NCBI GenBank assembly: GCA_963730535.1
Contig: CAVSRU010000008.1
Span: 62,001 to 126,000 of the forward strand
Direction of reading: 5' to 3'
DNA length: 64,000 nucleotides
DNA from: DASSUW01 sp963730535
GTDB taxonomy: Bacteria > Actinomycetota > Thermoleophilia > Solirubrobacterales > Solirubrobacteraceae
The notes under the pieces were generated by a model, which made no database searches, was not told where the DNA came from, and was given only the letters and a program-made list of their open reading frames with translations. This document shows, one piece after another, positions 8,405 to 16,083 of this stretch. How positions within the stretch are numbered: position 1 is the stretch's first letter; each line of letters starts with the position of its first letter. The position numbers were made by a program, and so were the translations under genes.

Positions 8405-9034
8405 GTGGAGCGCTACGAGATTCCGCCCGAGCGGTTGGGCCGCTGGCTCGAGCGCTGGGCCGCCGAGAACGGGCCCGTCGACCGCACCGAGGTCCGGGCC
8501 GGCCGCGTGACGTTCACGGCTGCGGACGGGGCAGCCGTCGACTGCGACCCGCCGTTCGGAGGCCTCGCCGCCGGCGTCCACAAGGGCTTCGCGCCTGCGC
8601 CGCTGCTCGAGCACGTCGCGCGCGAGCGGGTCGTCGGTGTGCTGCTCGCGCGGCTCGGCGGGCACGCGGCCGGCGTCTTCGCGGGGCGCCGGCTCGTCGA
8701 CTCCAAGGTCGGCAGCCGCAACGTCCACGGCCGTCATCGCAAGGGGGGCTCCAGCCAGCGGCGCTTCGAGCGCCGCCGCGAGGGCCAGGCGCGCGTGGCG
8801 CTGGAGGCGGCGGCCGACACCGCCGCCGGAGTGCTCAACCCGCACCGGCGCGACATCGAGGCGATCGTGCTCGGCGGCGACCGCCGCGCGCTGGCGACCG
8901 TGATCGAGGACCCGCGGCTGCGCTGGCTCGCCGCGCTCGCCGCCGACCGCGTGCTCGACGTGCCCGATCCGCGGCTTGCGGTGCTGCGTGCGACGCCGGA
9001 CGCATTCCTGGCGACGACGGTCCGCCCGCACTAG
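8405..9034 (+). CDS. acVLRF1-type peptidyl-tRNA hydrolase (209 aa)
   Basis: Belongs to the Vms1/eRF1-like VLRF1 clan, whose actinobacterial members (acVLRF1) are proposed to cleave peptidyl-tRNA on stalled ribosomes. The key sequence is near residues 100-122: KVGSRNVHGRH, then KGGSSQRRFERRRE, where the GGSSQ loop holds the catalytic glutamine equivalent to the eRF1 GGQ region. It is followed by a Rossmann-like C-terminal domain (residues 130-209) with the alternating strands typical of release-factor domain 2. The GTG start is leaderless by the shared heptamer just upstream. Partners in ribosome rescue are not encoded nearby. Confidence 0.85.
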   Translation: MERYEIPPERLGRWLERWAAENGPVDRTEVRAGRVTFTAADGAAVDCDPPFGGLAAGVHKGFAPAPLLEHVARERVVGVLLARLGGHAAGVFAGRRLVDSKVGSRNVHGRHRKGGSSQRRFERRREGQARVALEAAADTAAGVLNPHRRDIEAIVLGGDRRALATVIEDPRLRWLAALAADRVLDVPDPRLAVLRATPDAFLATTVRPH

Positions 9035-9065
9035 GCGAGCAGGCGACCGCGCGCTGCGTGGCGGT

Positions 9066-9109
9066 GGACCTATGGTCGAGGAACTGTCCGGCCTAGTGAC
9101 CATAGTCCG
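9066..9109. promoter_or_regulatory. Inverted repeat upstream of the SWEYAFAM pair
   Basis: CTATGGTC (9070-9077) and GACCATAG (9098-9105) face each other across 20 bp, with partial extension outward (GGAC / GTCC, one bulge). It is a plausible operator or leader hairpin for the small genes that follow. Confidence 0.4.
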
Positions 9110-9165
9110 CCATAACGCCGACAGCCTCCATGGGACTGCCGTCCACCAAGGAGCCGAACCCCGCG

Positions 9166-9333
9166 ATGCCCGACCTCAACGCACTCCGCGCCGAACTCGA
9201 GGCGCTGATGGCCTCATGGGAGTACGCCTTCGCGATGGGCCATGGCTGCAGCATCGGCGACCACCCGCAGCACCGGGCGGTGCGAGAGCGGGTCGCGGAC
9301 CTGCGCGCTCGCATCGCCGAGCACACGCGGTAG
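9166..9333 (+). CDS. Small SWEYAFAM-motif protein A (55 aa)
   Basis: Short charged protein: MPDLNALRAELEALMA, then SWEYAFAMGHGCSIGDHPQHR, then RVADLRARIAEH. It is almost all helix with a conserved central motif SWEYAFAM followed by a Gly/His segment (HPQHR) that could bind metal. The next gene encodes a paralogue with the same motif order. The ATG at 9166 is preferred over an in-frame ATG at 9130 because AAGGAG lies 12 nt upstream. I do not recognise the family and give no function. Confidence 0.65.
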   Translation: MPDLNALRAELEALMASWEYAFAMGHGCSIGDHPQHRAVRERVADLRARIAEHTR

Positions 9334-9351
9334 CCGTGGTTCAATGAGGCG

Positions 9352-9558
9352 GTGACCGAGCGCTTGAGGGCGGAGCTCGACGCCGCCACGGCCGAGCTGA
9401 AGGCGCACCTGGCGAGCTGGGAGTACGCGTTCGCGATGGCCGGCGGCGCGAACGGCGGCCGGGAGCATCCGGTCCACCGGGAGACCCGCCGGCGGACCGA
9501 GGCGCTCCAGGCCCGCTGCCGCGACCTACGGGCGCGGCTGGCCGAGCACGAGCTGTAG
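9352..9558 (+). CDS. Small SWEYAFAM-motif protein B (68 aa)
   Basis: Tandem paralogue of the preceding gene, separated by 18 bp. It keeps LRAELDA, LASWEYAFAM, a Gly-rich loop, EHPVHRETRRR and DLRARLAEHEL in the same order; the loop between motif and HPxHR is GGANGGR instead of GHGCSIGD. Pattern is a helical hairpin with a His/Gly turn. GTG start lies 6 nt after TTCAAT, so it may also be expressed from its own leaderless promoter. Unknown function. Confidence 0.65.
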   Translation: MTERLRAELDAATAELKAHLASWEYAFAMAGGANGGREHPVHRETRRRTEALQARCRDLRARLAEHEL

Positions 9559-9588
9559 GTCAGGCCGTGCGCCGTCCGTTTCCGGACC

Positions 9589-9617
9589 TTGACGGTCGGC
9601 CCGGAGCGGACTAGCGT
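9589..9617 (+). promoter_or_regulatory. Promoter of fdhA
   Basis: TTGACG (9589-9594), 17-nt spacer, TAGCGT (9612-9617). The leader of about 30 nt ends in GGAAGGAG just before the ATG at 9654. This is the best -35/-10 pair seen in the window. Confidence 0.65.
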
Positions 9618-9653
9618 CGAGCCGCGACGAATGTCGAGCGGGAAGGAGTCAGC

Positions 9654-10871
9654 ATGGCTGACAACAGGGGCGTCGCGTACGTGGGCGCCGGCACGGTCGA
9701 GGTCCAGGACATCGACTTCCCCACGTTCGAGCTCAAGGACGGCCCGGGGGTCAACCCGGCCAACGTGGGGCGCAAGTTGCCCCACGCGGCGATCCTCAGG
9801 ATCGTCTCCACCAACATCTGCGGCTCCGACCAGCACATGGTCCGCGGCCGCACCACGGCACCATCGGGGCTGATCCTCGGCCACGAGATCACGGGTGAGG
9901 TGATCGAGGCCGGGCCGGGCGTCGAGTTCATCAAGGAGGGCGATCTCGTCTCGGTGCCCTTCAACATCGCCTGCGGGCGGTGCCGGAACTGCAAGGAGGG
10001 CAACACCGGCGTCTGCGAGAACGTCAACCCCGACCGGCCGGGATCGGCGTACGGGTACGTCGACATGGGCGGCTGGGTCGGAGGGCAGGCCGAGTACGTC
10101 CTCGTGCCCTACGCGGACTGGAACCTCCTCAAGTTCCCCGACAAGGATCAGGCGATGGAGAAGATCCTCGACCTGACGATGCTGTCGGACATCTTCCCGA
10201 CGGGGTTCCACGGCGCGTTCACGGCTGGGGTGAAGTCCGGCTCGACCGTGTACGTCGCGGGGGCGGGGCCCGTCGGCCTCGCCGCGGCCTACTCGGCGCT
10301 GCTCCTGGGAGCGGCGGTCGTCTTCGTCGGCGATCTCATCCCCGAGCGGCTGGCGCAGGCCAAGAGCTTCGGCTGCGAGCCGATCGACGTCTCCAAGGGC
10401 GACCCCAAGGAGCAGATCCAGGAGCTGCTCGGCGAGCCCGAGGTCGACGCGGCGGTCGATGCCGTCGGCTTCGAGGCCCGCGGCCACGGTGCCGACGCCG
10501 ACCACGAGGCGCCGGCCACGGTGCTGAACTCGATCATGGACATCACCCGCGCCGGCGGCAAGCTCGGCATCCCGGGGCTGTACGTGACCGGTGACCCGGG
10601 CGCCGTCGACGACGCGGCCAAGCAGGGGTCGCTGTCGATCAGCATCGGCCTCGGCTGGGCGAAGTCGCACTCGTTCGCGACCGGCCAGTGCCCCGTGATG
10701 CGCTACCACCGCGGGCTGATGCAGATGATCCTGCACGACCGCGCGGAGATCGCCAAGGCGGTCAACGCGACGGTGATCTCGCTCGACGAGGCGCCGCAGG
10801 GCTACAAGGACTTCGACTCCGGCGTGGCCAAGAAGTTCGTGCTCGACCCGCACGGCCTGATCAAGGCCTGA
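9654..10871 (+). CDS. fdhA: Glutathione-independent formaldehyde dehydrogenase (405 aa)
   Basis: Zinc-dependent medium-chain dehydrogenase that oxidises formaldehyde to formate with tightly bound NAD. Catalytic zinc ligands are seen in NICGSDQH (C56, D59 nearby) and GHEITGEV (H77, E78). The structural zinc lobe is CGRCRNC plus GVC (C107, C110, C113, C121). The Rossmann fingerprint GAGPVGLAAA begins near residue 201, and a long insertion (GFEARGHGADADHEAPATVLN) typical of the Pseudomonas-type dismutating enzyme follows. Length matches that family. The gene has its own strong promoter and ribosome site and a hairpin terminator, so it is monocistronic. Confidence 0.92.
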   Translation: MADNRGVAYVGAGTVEVQDIDFPTFELKDGPGVNPANVGRKLPHAAILRIVSTNICGSDQHMVRGRTTAPSGLILGHEITGEVIEAGPGVEFIKEGDLVSVPFNIACGRCRNCKEGNTGVCENVNPDRPGSAYGYVDMGGWVGGQAEYVLVPYADWNLLKFPDKDQAMEKILDLTMLSDIFPTGFHGAFTAGVKSGSTVYVAGAGPVGLAAAYSALLLGAAVVFVGDLIPERLAQAKSFGCEPIDVSKGDPKEQIQELLGEPEVDAAVDAVGFEARGHGADADHEAPATVLNSIMDITRAGGKLGIPGLYVTGDPGAVDDAAKQGSLSISIGLGWAKSHSFATGQCPVMRYHRGLMQMILHDRAEIAKAVNATVISLDEAPQGYKDFDSGVAKKFVLDPHGLIKA

Positions 10872-10881
10872 CGCGACGACC

Positions 10882-10911
10882 GGAGCACGCGCCGTCCGCG
10901 GCGCGTGCTCC
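10882..10911 (+). terminator. Strong stem-loop terminator after fdhA
   Basis: Perfect 13-bp stem (GGAGCACGCGCCG with CGGCGCGTGCTCC) and a TCCG tetraloop, 10 nt after the stop. It may also serve the convergent acetyltransferase gene, being symmetrical. Confidence 0.75.
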
Positions 10912-10916
10912 GATCA

Positions 10917-11483
10917 TCACCGCTCATCGAGTGGTCCTTGCGGTCCCGCGCCGGGCCACGGCTCGGGCGGGGTGTCCGGCACCTCGCGCGAGCCGGTGCG
11001 CTCGTCGTAGAGCTCGAAGCCGCGGGCGCGGTAGGTGCGCAGCGCCGCGGGGCCGTCGAGCGTGCAGGTGTGCAGCCACACGCGCTGCGGCCGGAGCGCC
11101 CAGGCGCGCCGGACGGCGGCGTCGAGCAGCCGGGGGCCGTACCCGCGCCCGAGGAACGCCGGGAGCAACCCGAAGGACACGAGCTCGACGGCGTCCGCCT
11201 GGCGCTCGAGCTCGGCGTAGCCCGCCGGCGTGCCCCGCACCCACGCGACCCAGGTCTCGACCTCCTCGCGCGAGAGGTGCTCGTGCCAGCGGGCCCAGGT
11301 CCAGCCGTCGCGATCGGTCCACATCCAGCGGCTGCCGACGCCCGCGTAGAGCGCACGTGAGAGCTCGGGCGAGGGCAGCTCGGCCTGCCGCACCTCGAGC
11401 TCCGGGTCGTCCGGCGGGGGCGGCGCCTGCTGCTCCGGCGCGGTCATCTCGAGGTACCACGTGGTCACCGGCACGGAGGGCAT
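10917..11483 (-). CDS. GNAT-family N-acetyltransferase (188 aa)
   Basis: Acetyl-CoA-binding motif A is clear at about residues 112-130: FGLLPAFLGRGYGPRLLDAA, with the RGYG pyrophosphate loop. WLHTCTLDGPAALRTYRARGFELY near the end is the usual motif B with an invariant Tyr. The N-terminal half (RALYAGVGSRWMWTDRDGW) is shared with a subgroup of actinobacterial acetyltransferases acting on unknown substrates. ATG at 11483 is used; a TAGCGT box lies 10 nt upstream. The first 23 bp overlap the start of a plus-strand small frame. Confidence 0.85.
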   Translation of the reverse strand: MPSVPVTTWYLEMTAPEQQAPPPPDDPELEVRQAELPSPELSRALYAGVGSRWMWTDRDGWTWARWHEHLSREEVETWVAWVRGTPAGYAELERQADAVELVSFGLLPAFLGRGYGPRLLDAAVRRAWALRPQRVWLHTCTLDGPAALRTYRARGFELYDERTGSREVPDTPPEPWPGAGPQGPLDER

Positions 11484-11670
11484 CGGGGCGGGCACGCTAC
11501 AGAAGCGCCGGGGTGCCGCCGACTGCACGGGCACCACGCTCCGGGCCCCCTTCGCGCTGCTCGGTAACGCCCGCCACGGGCAGGCGTTCGTGCGCTCGGT
11601 CAAGGACGGCGTCGAGCAGCACATCTACGGCAGCGGCGACGACCGCGTCGTCATCTCCAACGGGAAGTAG
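11461..11670 (+). CDS. Small protein of unknown function (69 aa), divergent to the acetyltransferase
   Basis: This frame shows a strong coding signature (nearly every third base is G or C) through the last 40 codons, which read LRAPFALLGNARHGQAF, then VRSVKDGVEQHIYGSGDD and RVVISNGK. The GTG start at 11461 is only a guess and overlaps the acetyltransferase start by 23 bp. Its 3' end overlaps the convergent FAD oxidoreductase gene by 46 bp. It might be a real short protein or the tail of a decayed longer one; I do not recognise it. Confidence 0.4.
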   Translation: MVTGTEGIGAGTLQKRRGAADCTGTTLRAPFALLGNARHGQAFVRSVKDGVEQHIYGSGDDRVVISNGK

Positions 11671-12698
11671 CGCGCCGCCGCCAGCTCAGGGGCGATGCCG
11701 TCACCGCGGCCGAGCAGCGCGTCGGCGACCAGCCGCGCCGACGCCGGCCCGAGCGACATGCCCCACGCGCCGTGGCCGGTCAGCAGGTGCACGCGCTCGC
11801 GGCCCGGCACGGGGCCGAGCAGCGGCCGGCCGTCGGCCGCCAGTGGCCGCGCGCACGCCCGGACCTGCTCGATGCGGGCGTGCTCGAGGGCGGGCACGTA
11901 GCGGGCGCCGCGCGCCACCAGCCCGGGGGCGACGGCGGCCGCGTCCGGCCGCTCCGGCGTGAACGTCGAGCCGACGGCCGAGACGCCGCCGTCGGTGACG
12001 ATCGAGAACAGCTCGGCCGGCGCACCGCCGGGCGCGGTCAGCGCCTCGACGCCCGCCTCCTCGAGCGGATGGCGTGGCGGCTCGGAGAGCCGGACCTGCG
12101 CCACCACGCCCCAGACCGCGCGCACGGGCAGCGGGACGCCGAGCGCGGCCGCCGACCAGGGGCCCGCCGCGACCACGACGGGTCGCTCGCCGTCGCCCGC
12201 GACCGCCTCCTTGCCGATCATCAGCTCCGCGCCGGCGGCGCGCGCCCGCTCGGCCCACGCGCTCGTCGCGGCGGCCGGCGGCATCGGGCGCCCGGTGGCC
12301 AGGCGGTAGGCGTACAGCCCCGGGGCGAGCGCCGGCTCCGCGGCCGTCAGCGCCGCTCCCTCCAGCCACTCGGCGCCGAGCCGGGGGAAGCGCGCGGCCG
12401 CCGCTTCGTAGTCGGCGGCGAGCGCGGCGGGATCGCGTGAGACCACCATCGCACCCGCCGGCTCGGGCGGGAACGCGAAGCCGTGCCCGAGCCGCTCGTA
12501 CTCGCGCAGGGACGCCTCGTAGAGCGGCTCGAGCACCGGGTCCATCGGGTGCTGGACGATCCCCGAGTTGCGTCCCGACGCGCCCGCGCCGATCGCCTCG
12601 CGCTCGTAGAGCCGCACCCGCGCCCCGCCCTCGGCCAGGAACGCCGCCGCCGCGCAGCCGGCGATGCCGCCGCCGATCACCACGACGTCTGCGGTCAC
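11625..12698 (-). CDS. FAD-dependent amino-acid oxidoreductase (DadA/glycine-oxidase type, 357 aa)
   Basis: N-terminal FAD fingerprint VVVIGGGIAGCAAAAFL (residues 5-21), then YEREAIGAGASGRNSGIV, which is the substrate-lobe motif of the DAO family. A second FAD contact VVVAAGPWSAAALG lies near 190. The C-terminus GHGAWGMSLGPASARLVADALLG closes the FAD domain. Such enzymes oxidise glycine, sarcosine or D-amino acids. It is the last gene of a three-gene operon: its GTG start overlaps the mobA stop by 4 bp (GTGA), implying translational coupling. The substrate and the link to molybdenum cofactor synthesis are unknown. Confidence 0.88.
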   Translation of the reverse strand: MTADVVVIGGGIAGCAAAAFLAEGGARVRLYEREAIGAGASGRNSGIVQHPMDPVLEPLYEASLREYERLGHGFAFPPEPAGAMVVSRDPAALAADYEAAAARFPRLGAEWLEGAALTAAEPALAPGLYAYRLATGRPMPPAAATSAWAERARAAGAELMIGKEAVAGDGERPVVVAAGPWSAAALGVPLPVRAVWGVVAQVRLSEPPRHPLEEAGVEALTAPGGAPAELFSIVTDGGVSAVGSTFTPERPDAAAVAPGLVARGARYVPALEHARIEQVRACARPLAADGRPLLGPVPGRERVHLLTGHGAWGMSLGPASARLVADALLGRGDGIAPELAAARYFPLEMTTRSSPLP

Positions 12699-13237
12699 GC
12701 CCGCTCCGCCGCCGCCAGCTCCTCGGGAGAGTTGACGCTGTCGAGCACCCGGGGCGGGCCCTCGAGCTCGAAGGCGGCGGGGGCGAGGGCCTCGAGCGTC
12801 GCGCGCAGCGGCGCCTCGGCGGCCAGCGCCTCGCGCAGCGCCGGCAGCCACGCGACCTCGTAGCGGGCCGGGAGCGGCGCCAGCCGGCCACCGGCGCGCA
12901 CGGCCCCCTCCGGCCCGGCGGCCAGCCGCCCGAGCAGCTCGGCCGTGACGAACGGCATGTCGCAGCCGACGGCCACCACCGGTCCGCCGGCGCGCTCGAG
13001 CGCGGTGACGATCCCCAGCAGCGGGTGGACCGGCTCGTCCGGCTCCTCCCACACGGGCACGCCGAGCGCCGGCAGCGCGGTCGCCGGCTTGGTCACCACC
13101 ACGGCGGGCAGCCCGGCGGCGGCCGCCGCGGCCAGGGGCCGGGCGATCAGCGGGGCGCCGGCCAGCTCAGCGAGCGGCTTGGCGCCGCCCAGGCGCCGCC
13201 CCCGCCCGCCGGCGAGCACGGCGACGAGCGCGCTCAC
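12695..13237 (-). CDS. mobA: Molybdenum cofactor guanylyltransferase MobA-like (180 aa)
   Basis: Nucleotidyltransferase that would attach GMP to molybdopterin to make the bis-MGD cofactor. The GTP-binding start LAGGRGRRLGGAKPLAELAG (residues 8-27) and the metal-binding GCDMPFV (near 93) are diagnostic. The length and the late motif VLDSVNSPEEL match MobA (LxNxNTPEDL in E. coli). No other cofactor genes are in the window, so it probably serves molybdoenzymes encoded elsewhere. It sits between the kinase and the FAD oxidoreductase with 4-bp overlaps at both ends. Confidence 0.85.
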   Translation of the reverse strand: MSALVAVLAGGRGRRLGGAKPLAELAGAPLIARPLAAAAAAGLPAVVVTKPATALPALGVPVWEEPDEPVHPLLGIVTALERAGGPVVAVGCDMPFVTAELLGRLAAGPEGAVRAGGRLAPLPARYEVAWLPALREALAAEAPLRATLEALAPAAFELEGPPRVLDSVNSPEELAAAERA

Positions 13238-14535
13238 CCGCCCATGACCTCGGCGCCGAGCAGGCGCCGGAGCTTGACCTGGAGCTGGAGCGGCGAGAAC
13301 GGCGCGGCGAGGCGCTCGTCGGCGCCCGCGGAGGCGACCTCGCGGCTCGCGCCCTGCCCGTAGTCGACCAGCAGGAGCACCTTCGCGTCGCGCGTCAGGG
13401 CGTCCCCGCGCAGCTCGGCGATGCCCGCGGCGCCCGAGCCCTCCCAGTCGAGGATCACGAGGTCGGGGCGCTGCTCGCGGGCGCGGTCGGCGGTGGCGCC
13501 GGCGTCCGCCTCGAGCACGTCGACGTGGTTGCCGAGCGCCACTCGCGCGACCGCCCGCGTGTGGTCGTCGAGCCCGCCGAGCAGCACGCGCGGCCGTCGC
13601 GCCGCCTCCGCCGCGTCGCGGATCTCAGCCGAGGTGGGAGCCTCGAACGGCGTGCTCTGCCGCGGCGGGATCGTCTCGCTCAGCGGTCCGGCGGCGTCGA
13701 TCACCGCGCGGGCGGCCGAGATCAGGTCGCCGCAGCTCGGGAAGCGCCGGTCGGGCGACTTGTCGAGCGCCTTGGCCATCACCGCGTCGAGCCCTTCAGG
13801 AAGCTCCGGCCGCAGCGACGAGAGCCGCGGCGGCTCCTCCGAGAGGTGGGCGTAGATCACCGCCACGTCGGTCTCCATCGCGAACGGCACCTGGCCGGCG
13901 AGGCAGTGGTAGAAGAGGCAGCCGAGCGAGTAGACGTCCGAGCGGGCGCTGACGCGGCGGCCCTCGATCTGCTCGGGCGCGACGTAGTGGATCGTGCCCA
14001 CGACGTCGCCCGCCCGGGTCAGCTGCGCGTGGGTGCCCTCGAGCCGCTTGGTGAGCCCGAAGTCGGTCAGGAACGCGGTCCGGCCCTCGATCAGCACGTT
14101 GGCGGGCTTGACGTCGCGGTGGATGAGACCCATCGCATGCGCGGCGTCGAGCGCGGAGGCGACCTGGCGGCAGACGTCGATCGCTCGGTAGGGGCGCAGG
14201 CGCCGCTCCCGTCGCAGCACGCCCGCGAGATCCTCGCCCTCGATGTACTGCATCGCGAGGTAGAGCAGGCCATCGACCTCGCCGGCGTCGTAGACCGTGA
14301 CGATGTTCGGGTGCTGGAGCGCGGCCGCCACGCGGGCCTCGCGGGTGAAGCGCTCGCGGAAGCCCTCGGACTCCGCGAGGTCGGGCGCGATGATCTTGAC
14401 GGCGGCGCGGCGGCGCAGGTTGAGGTGCTCGGCGCGGTACACCACGCCCATCCCTCCGCGCCCGATCCGCTCCTCGATCCGGTAGCCCGCGATCACGGTG
14501 CCCAGGCGCGGGTCATCGGTGCCTTCCGCCATCAT
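13234..14535 (-). CDS. Ser/Thr protein kinase with C-terminal receiver-like domain (433 aa)
   Basis: Soluble Hanks-type kinase. Visible elements: glycine loop GRGGMGVVYRAEH (residues 26-38), lysine K47 (AVKII), HRDVKPAN (139-146), DFGLTK (158-163), the activation segment GTIHYVAPEQ and a full C-lobe to about residue 285. After a Pro-rich linker a receiver-like domain spans roughly 315-430 (RPRVLLGGLDDHTR, then PDLVILDWEGS with a possible phospho-acceptor Asp, then AAPFSPLQLQVKL). Its conserved Lys is replaced (APF instead of KPF), so it may be a degenerate receiver. No transmembrane segment. ATG 14535 lies 7 nt after CATAAT. Confidence 0.88.
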   Translation of the reverse strand: MMAEGTDDPRLGTVIAGYRIEERIGRGGMGVVYRAEHLNLRRRAAVKIIAPDLAESEGFRERFTREARVAAALQHPNIVTVYDAGEVDGLLYLAMQYIEGEDLAGVLRRERRLRPYRAIDVCRQVASALDAAHAMGLIHRDVKPANVLIEGRTAFLTDFGLTKRLEGTHAQLTRAGDVVGTIHYVAPEQIEGRRVSARSDVYSLGCLFYHCLAGQVPFAMETDVAVIYAHLSEEPPRLSSLRPELPEGLDAVMAKALDKSPDRRFPSCGDLISAARAVIDAAGPLSETIPPRQSTPFEAPTSAEIRDAAEAARRPRVLLGGLDDHTRAVARVALGNHVDVLEADAGATADRAREQRPDLVILDWEGSGAAGIAELRGDALTRDAKVLLLVDYGQGASREVASAGADERLAAPFSPLQLQVKLRRLLGAEVMGG

Positions 14536-14563
14536 GCTCCCGATTATGGACGCCATCGCAGGT

Positions 14564-15508
14564 ATGAGGCTCCTGCTGGCCGGGGACGACACCGATCGGG
14601 TCAACGTCCTACGCGGTGCGCTGGCGCTTGCCGGGGCGCTTCCGATGGCCTGCTCGGGCGATCCCGCGGAGGTCGCGGCCGCCGTCGCCGGTGACCCGCC
14701 CGCCGCCGTCGTGGCCGTGGCCGCCGACGCGGACGCGCTGCGCTCCCGGCTCGACCCGCTGGCGCTCGGCGCCGGCCCGGAGGTCGTCGCGGTCGAGGAG
14801 CTGACGGACGCCGGATGGGACGCCGCGGCCGGCCGCCGGCTCGGCGTGCTCATCGATCGCCGCCGCCTGCGGGCCCGCCAGCGCGAGCTCGAGTCCGCGC
14901 TGGCCGACCACGCGCTGGGCAGGCGCCGGGAGCTCGAGGCGGCGGCCCTCGACACGCTGCGCCGGCTCGCCAAGGCGGCCGAGTACCGCGACGACAACAC
15001 GCACGAGCACACCCAGCGCGTGGGCCACCTCGCGGCCCGGCTGGCCCGCGCCGTCGGCCGTGACGACCGCACGGTCTGGCTCCTGCGCCAGGCGGCCCCG
15101 CTCCACGACCTCGGCAAGATCGCGGTCCCCGACAGCGTGCTGCTCAAGCCCGGCAAGCTGACCGGGGAGGAGTTCGAGGTCGTCAAGACCCACGCGGTGC
15201 TCGGCGCCCGCGTGCTCGCAGGCGGCGACTCGGACCTGCTGCTGTGCGCCGAGCGCGTGGCGCGCTCGCACCACGAGCGGTGGGACGGCACCGGCTATCC
15301 CGACGGCCTGGCAGGCGAGGAGATCCCGCTCGAGGGCCGGCTCGTGCACGTCGCCGACGTGTTCGACGTGCTCGTGCACGAGCGGCCGTACAAGGAGTCC
15401 TGGACCGTCGAGGCGGCGGCCGACGAGATCCGCCAGGGCGCGGGCACGCAGTTCGACCCGGAGGTCGTGCGGGCCTTCGACGCGCTCGACCCGCGGCCCG
15501 GCTCCTGA
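14564..15508 (+). CDS. HD-GYP cyclic-di-GMP phosphodiesterase with pseudo-receiver (314 aa)
   Basis: N-terminal 85 residues fold like a response-regulator receiver (MRLLLAGDDTDRVNVLRGAL) but lack a convincing phospho-acceptor Asp. A coiled helix (90-140) leads to the HD-GYP domain: HDLGKIAVPDSVLLKPGKL (HD at 181-182) and HHERWDGTGYPDGL (236-249), ending QGAGTQFDPEVV. Both the HD and GYP signatures are intact, so hydrolysis of cyclic-di-GMP is likely. The start is uncertain between ATG 14546 and 14564. Divergent from the kinase gene; the two starts are about 30 bp apart, which suggests a shared control region and a joint signalling role. Confidence 0.88.
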   Translation: MRLLLAGDDTDRVNVLRGALALAGALPMACSGDPAEVAAAVAGDPPAAVVAVAADADALRSRLDPLALGAGPEVVAVEELTDAGWDAAAGRRLGVLIDRRRLRARQRELESALADHALGRRRELEAAALDTLRRLAKAAEYRDDNTHEHTQRVGHLAARLARAVGRDDRTVWLLRQAAPLHDLGKIAVPDSVLLKPGKLTGEEFEVVKTHAVLGARVLAGGDSDLLLCAERVARSHHERWDGTGYPDGLAGEEIPLEGRLVHVADVFDVLVHERPYKESWTVEAAADEIRQGAGTQFDPEVVRAFDALDPRPGS

Positions 15509-15540
15509 CACAATCGGCGTAACACCGAAGGGAGTTCTCC

Positions 15541-15987
15541 ATGGAGTCCGCTGCCGCCCGGGTCCTCGTGGTCGCCAACAAGACGGCCGCCACCCCAGGC
15601 CTGCTCGAAGCCGTGCGCGAGCGCGCGGCGCGAGGCGAGTGCGAGTTCACGCTGCTCGTTCCCAACGCTACGCACGGGCTGCACAAGCTGGTCGACCCGG
15701 AGGACCAGGGGCAGAGCGAGGCGGAGACGACGATCGAGCTGGCGCTGCCGCTGCTCGAGCAGGCGTGCGGCCGGCCGGTCGATGCGATGGTCGGGGTGCC
15801 CGAGCCGCTGGCAGCGATCCAGGACGCGGTCAACCTCCACGGGTTCGACGAGGTGATCATCTCCACGCTGCCGACGCGGGTCTCGAAGTGGCTGCGGCTG
15901 GACCTGCCGCACAAGGTCGCGGGACTCGGCCTGCCGGTCACGACCGTCACCGCCGCGTCGCGCGAGGAGATCCCGGCGAACGGCTAG
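15541..15987 (+). CDS. Universal-stress-like protein (148 aa)
   Basis: Small alpha/beta protein with a Rossmann-like start (ARVLVVANKTAATPGLLEAV) and a conserved ending DEVIISTLPTRVSKWLRLDLP, then HKVAGLGLPVTTVTA. The end pattern mimics the nucleotide-binding tail of universal stress proteins but lacks their GxxG(9x)GS motif. The family is common in actinobacteria and is uncharacterised. GGGAG lies 7-11 nt upstream of the ATG. It follows the HD-GYP gene by 32 bp. Its TAG stop is also the beginning of the -10 box of the next small gene. Confidence 0.75.
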   Translation: MESAAARVLVVANKTAATPGLLEAVRERAARGECEFTLLVPNATHGLHKLVDPEDQGQSEAETTIELALPLLEQACGRPVDAMVGVPEPLAAIQDAVNLHGFDEVIISTLPTRVSKWLRLDLPHKVAGLGLPVTTVTAASREEIPANG

Positions 15988-15990
15988 CCT
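15985..15990 (+). promoter_or_regulatory. -10 box TAGCCT formed with the upstream stop codon
   Basis: The stop TAG (15985-15987) plus CCT makes TAGCCT, 9 nt before ATG 16000 of the 27-aa membrane peptide gene. Confidence 0.45.
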
Positions 15991-15999
15991 GGAGCGCGG

Positions 16000-16083
16000 A
16001 TGACGCGCTTCTGGCTCATCACGCAGGCGGCGATCGTCGTGTTCGTGCTCGCGGGCATGATCATCGCGGTGACCAAGCTCTGA
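16000..16083 (+). CDS. 27-aa single-helix membrane protein
   Basis: Reads MTRFWLITQAAIVVFVLAG and then MIIAVTKL before TGA: a short polar start, one hydrophobic helix of about 20 residues, and a basic end. The codons have high third-base GC and a TAGCCT box lies upstream. It overlaps the 3' end of the convergent PHP-phosphatase gene by 23 bp. Function unknown; such peptides usually attach to larger membrane complexes. Confidence 0.65.
   Translation: MTRFWLITQAAIVVFVLAGMIIAVTKL

Noticed and set aside
9070..9105. Known riboswitch in the leader of the small SWEYAFAM genes
   Set aside because: Only one simple inverted repeat is seen; none of the conserved cores of known riboswitch classes is recognisable.
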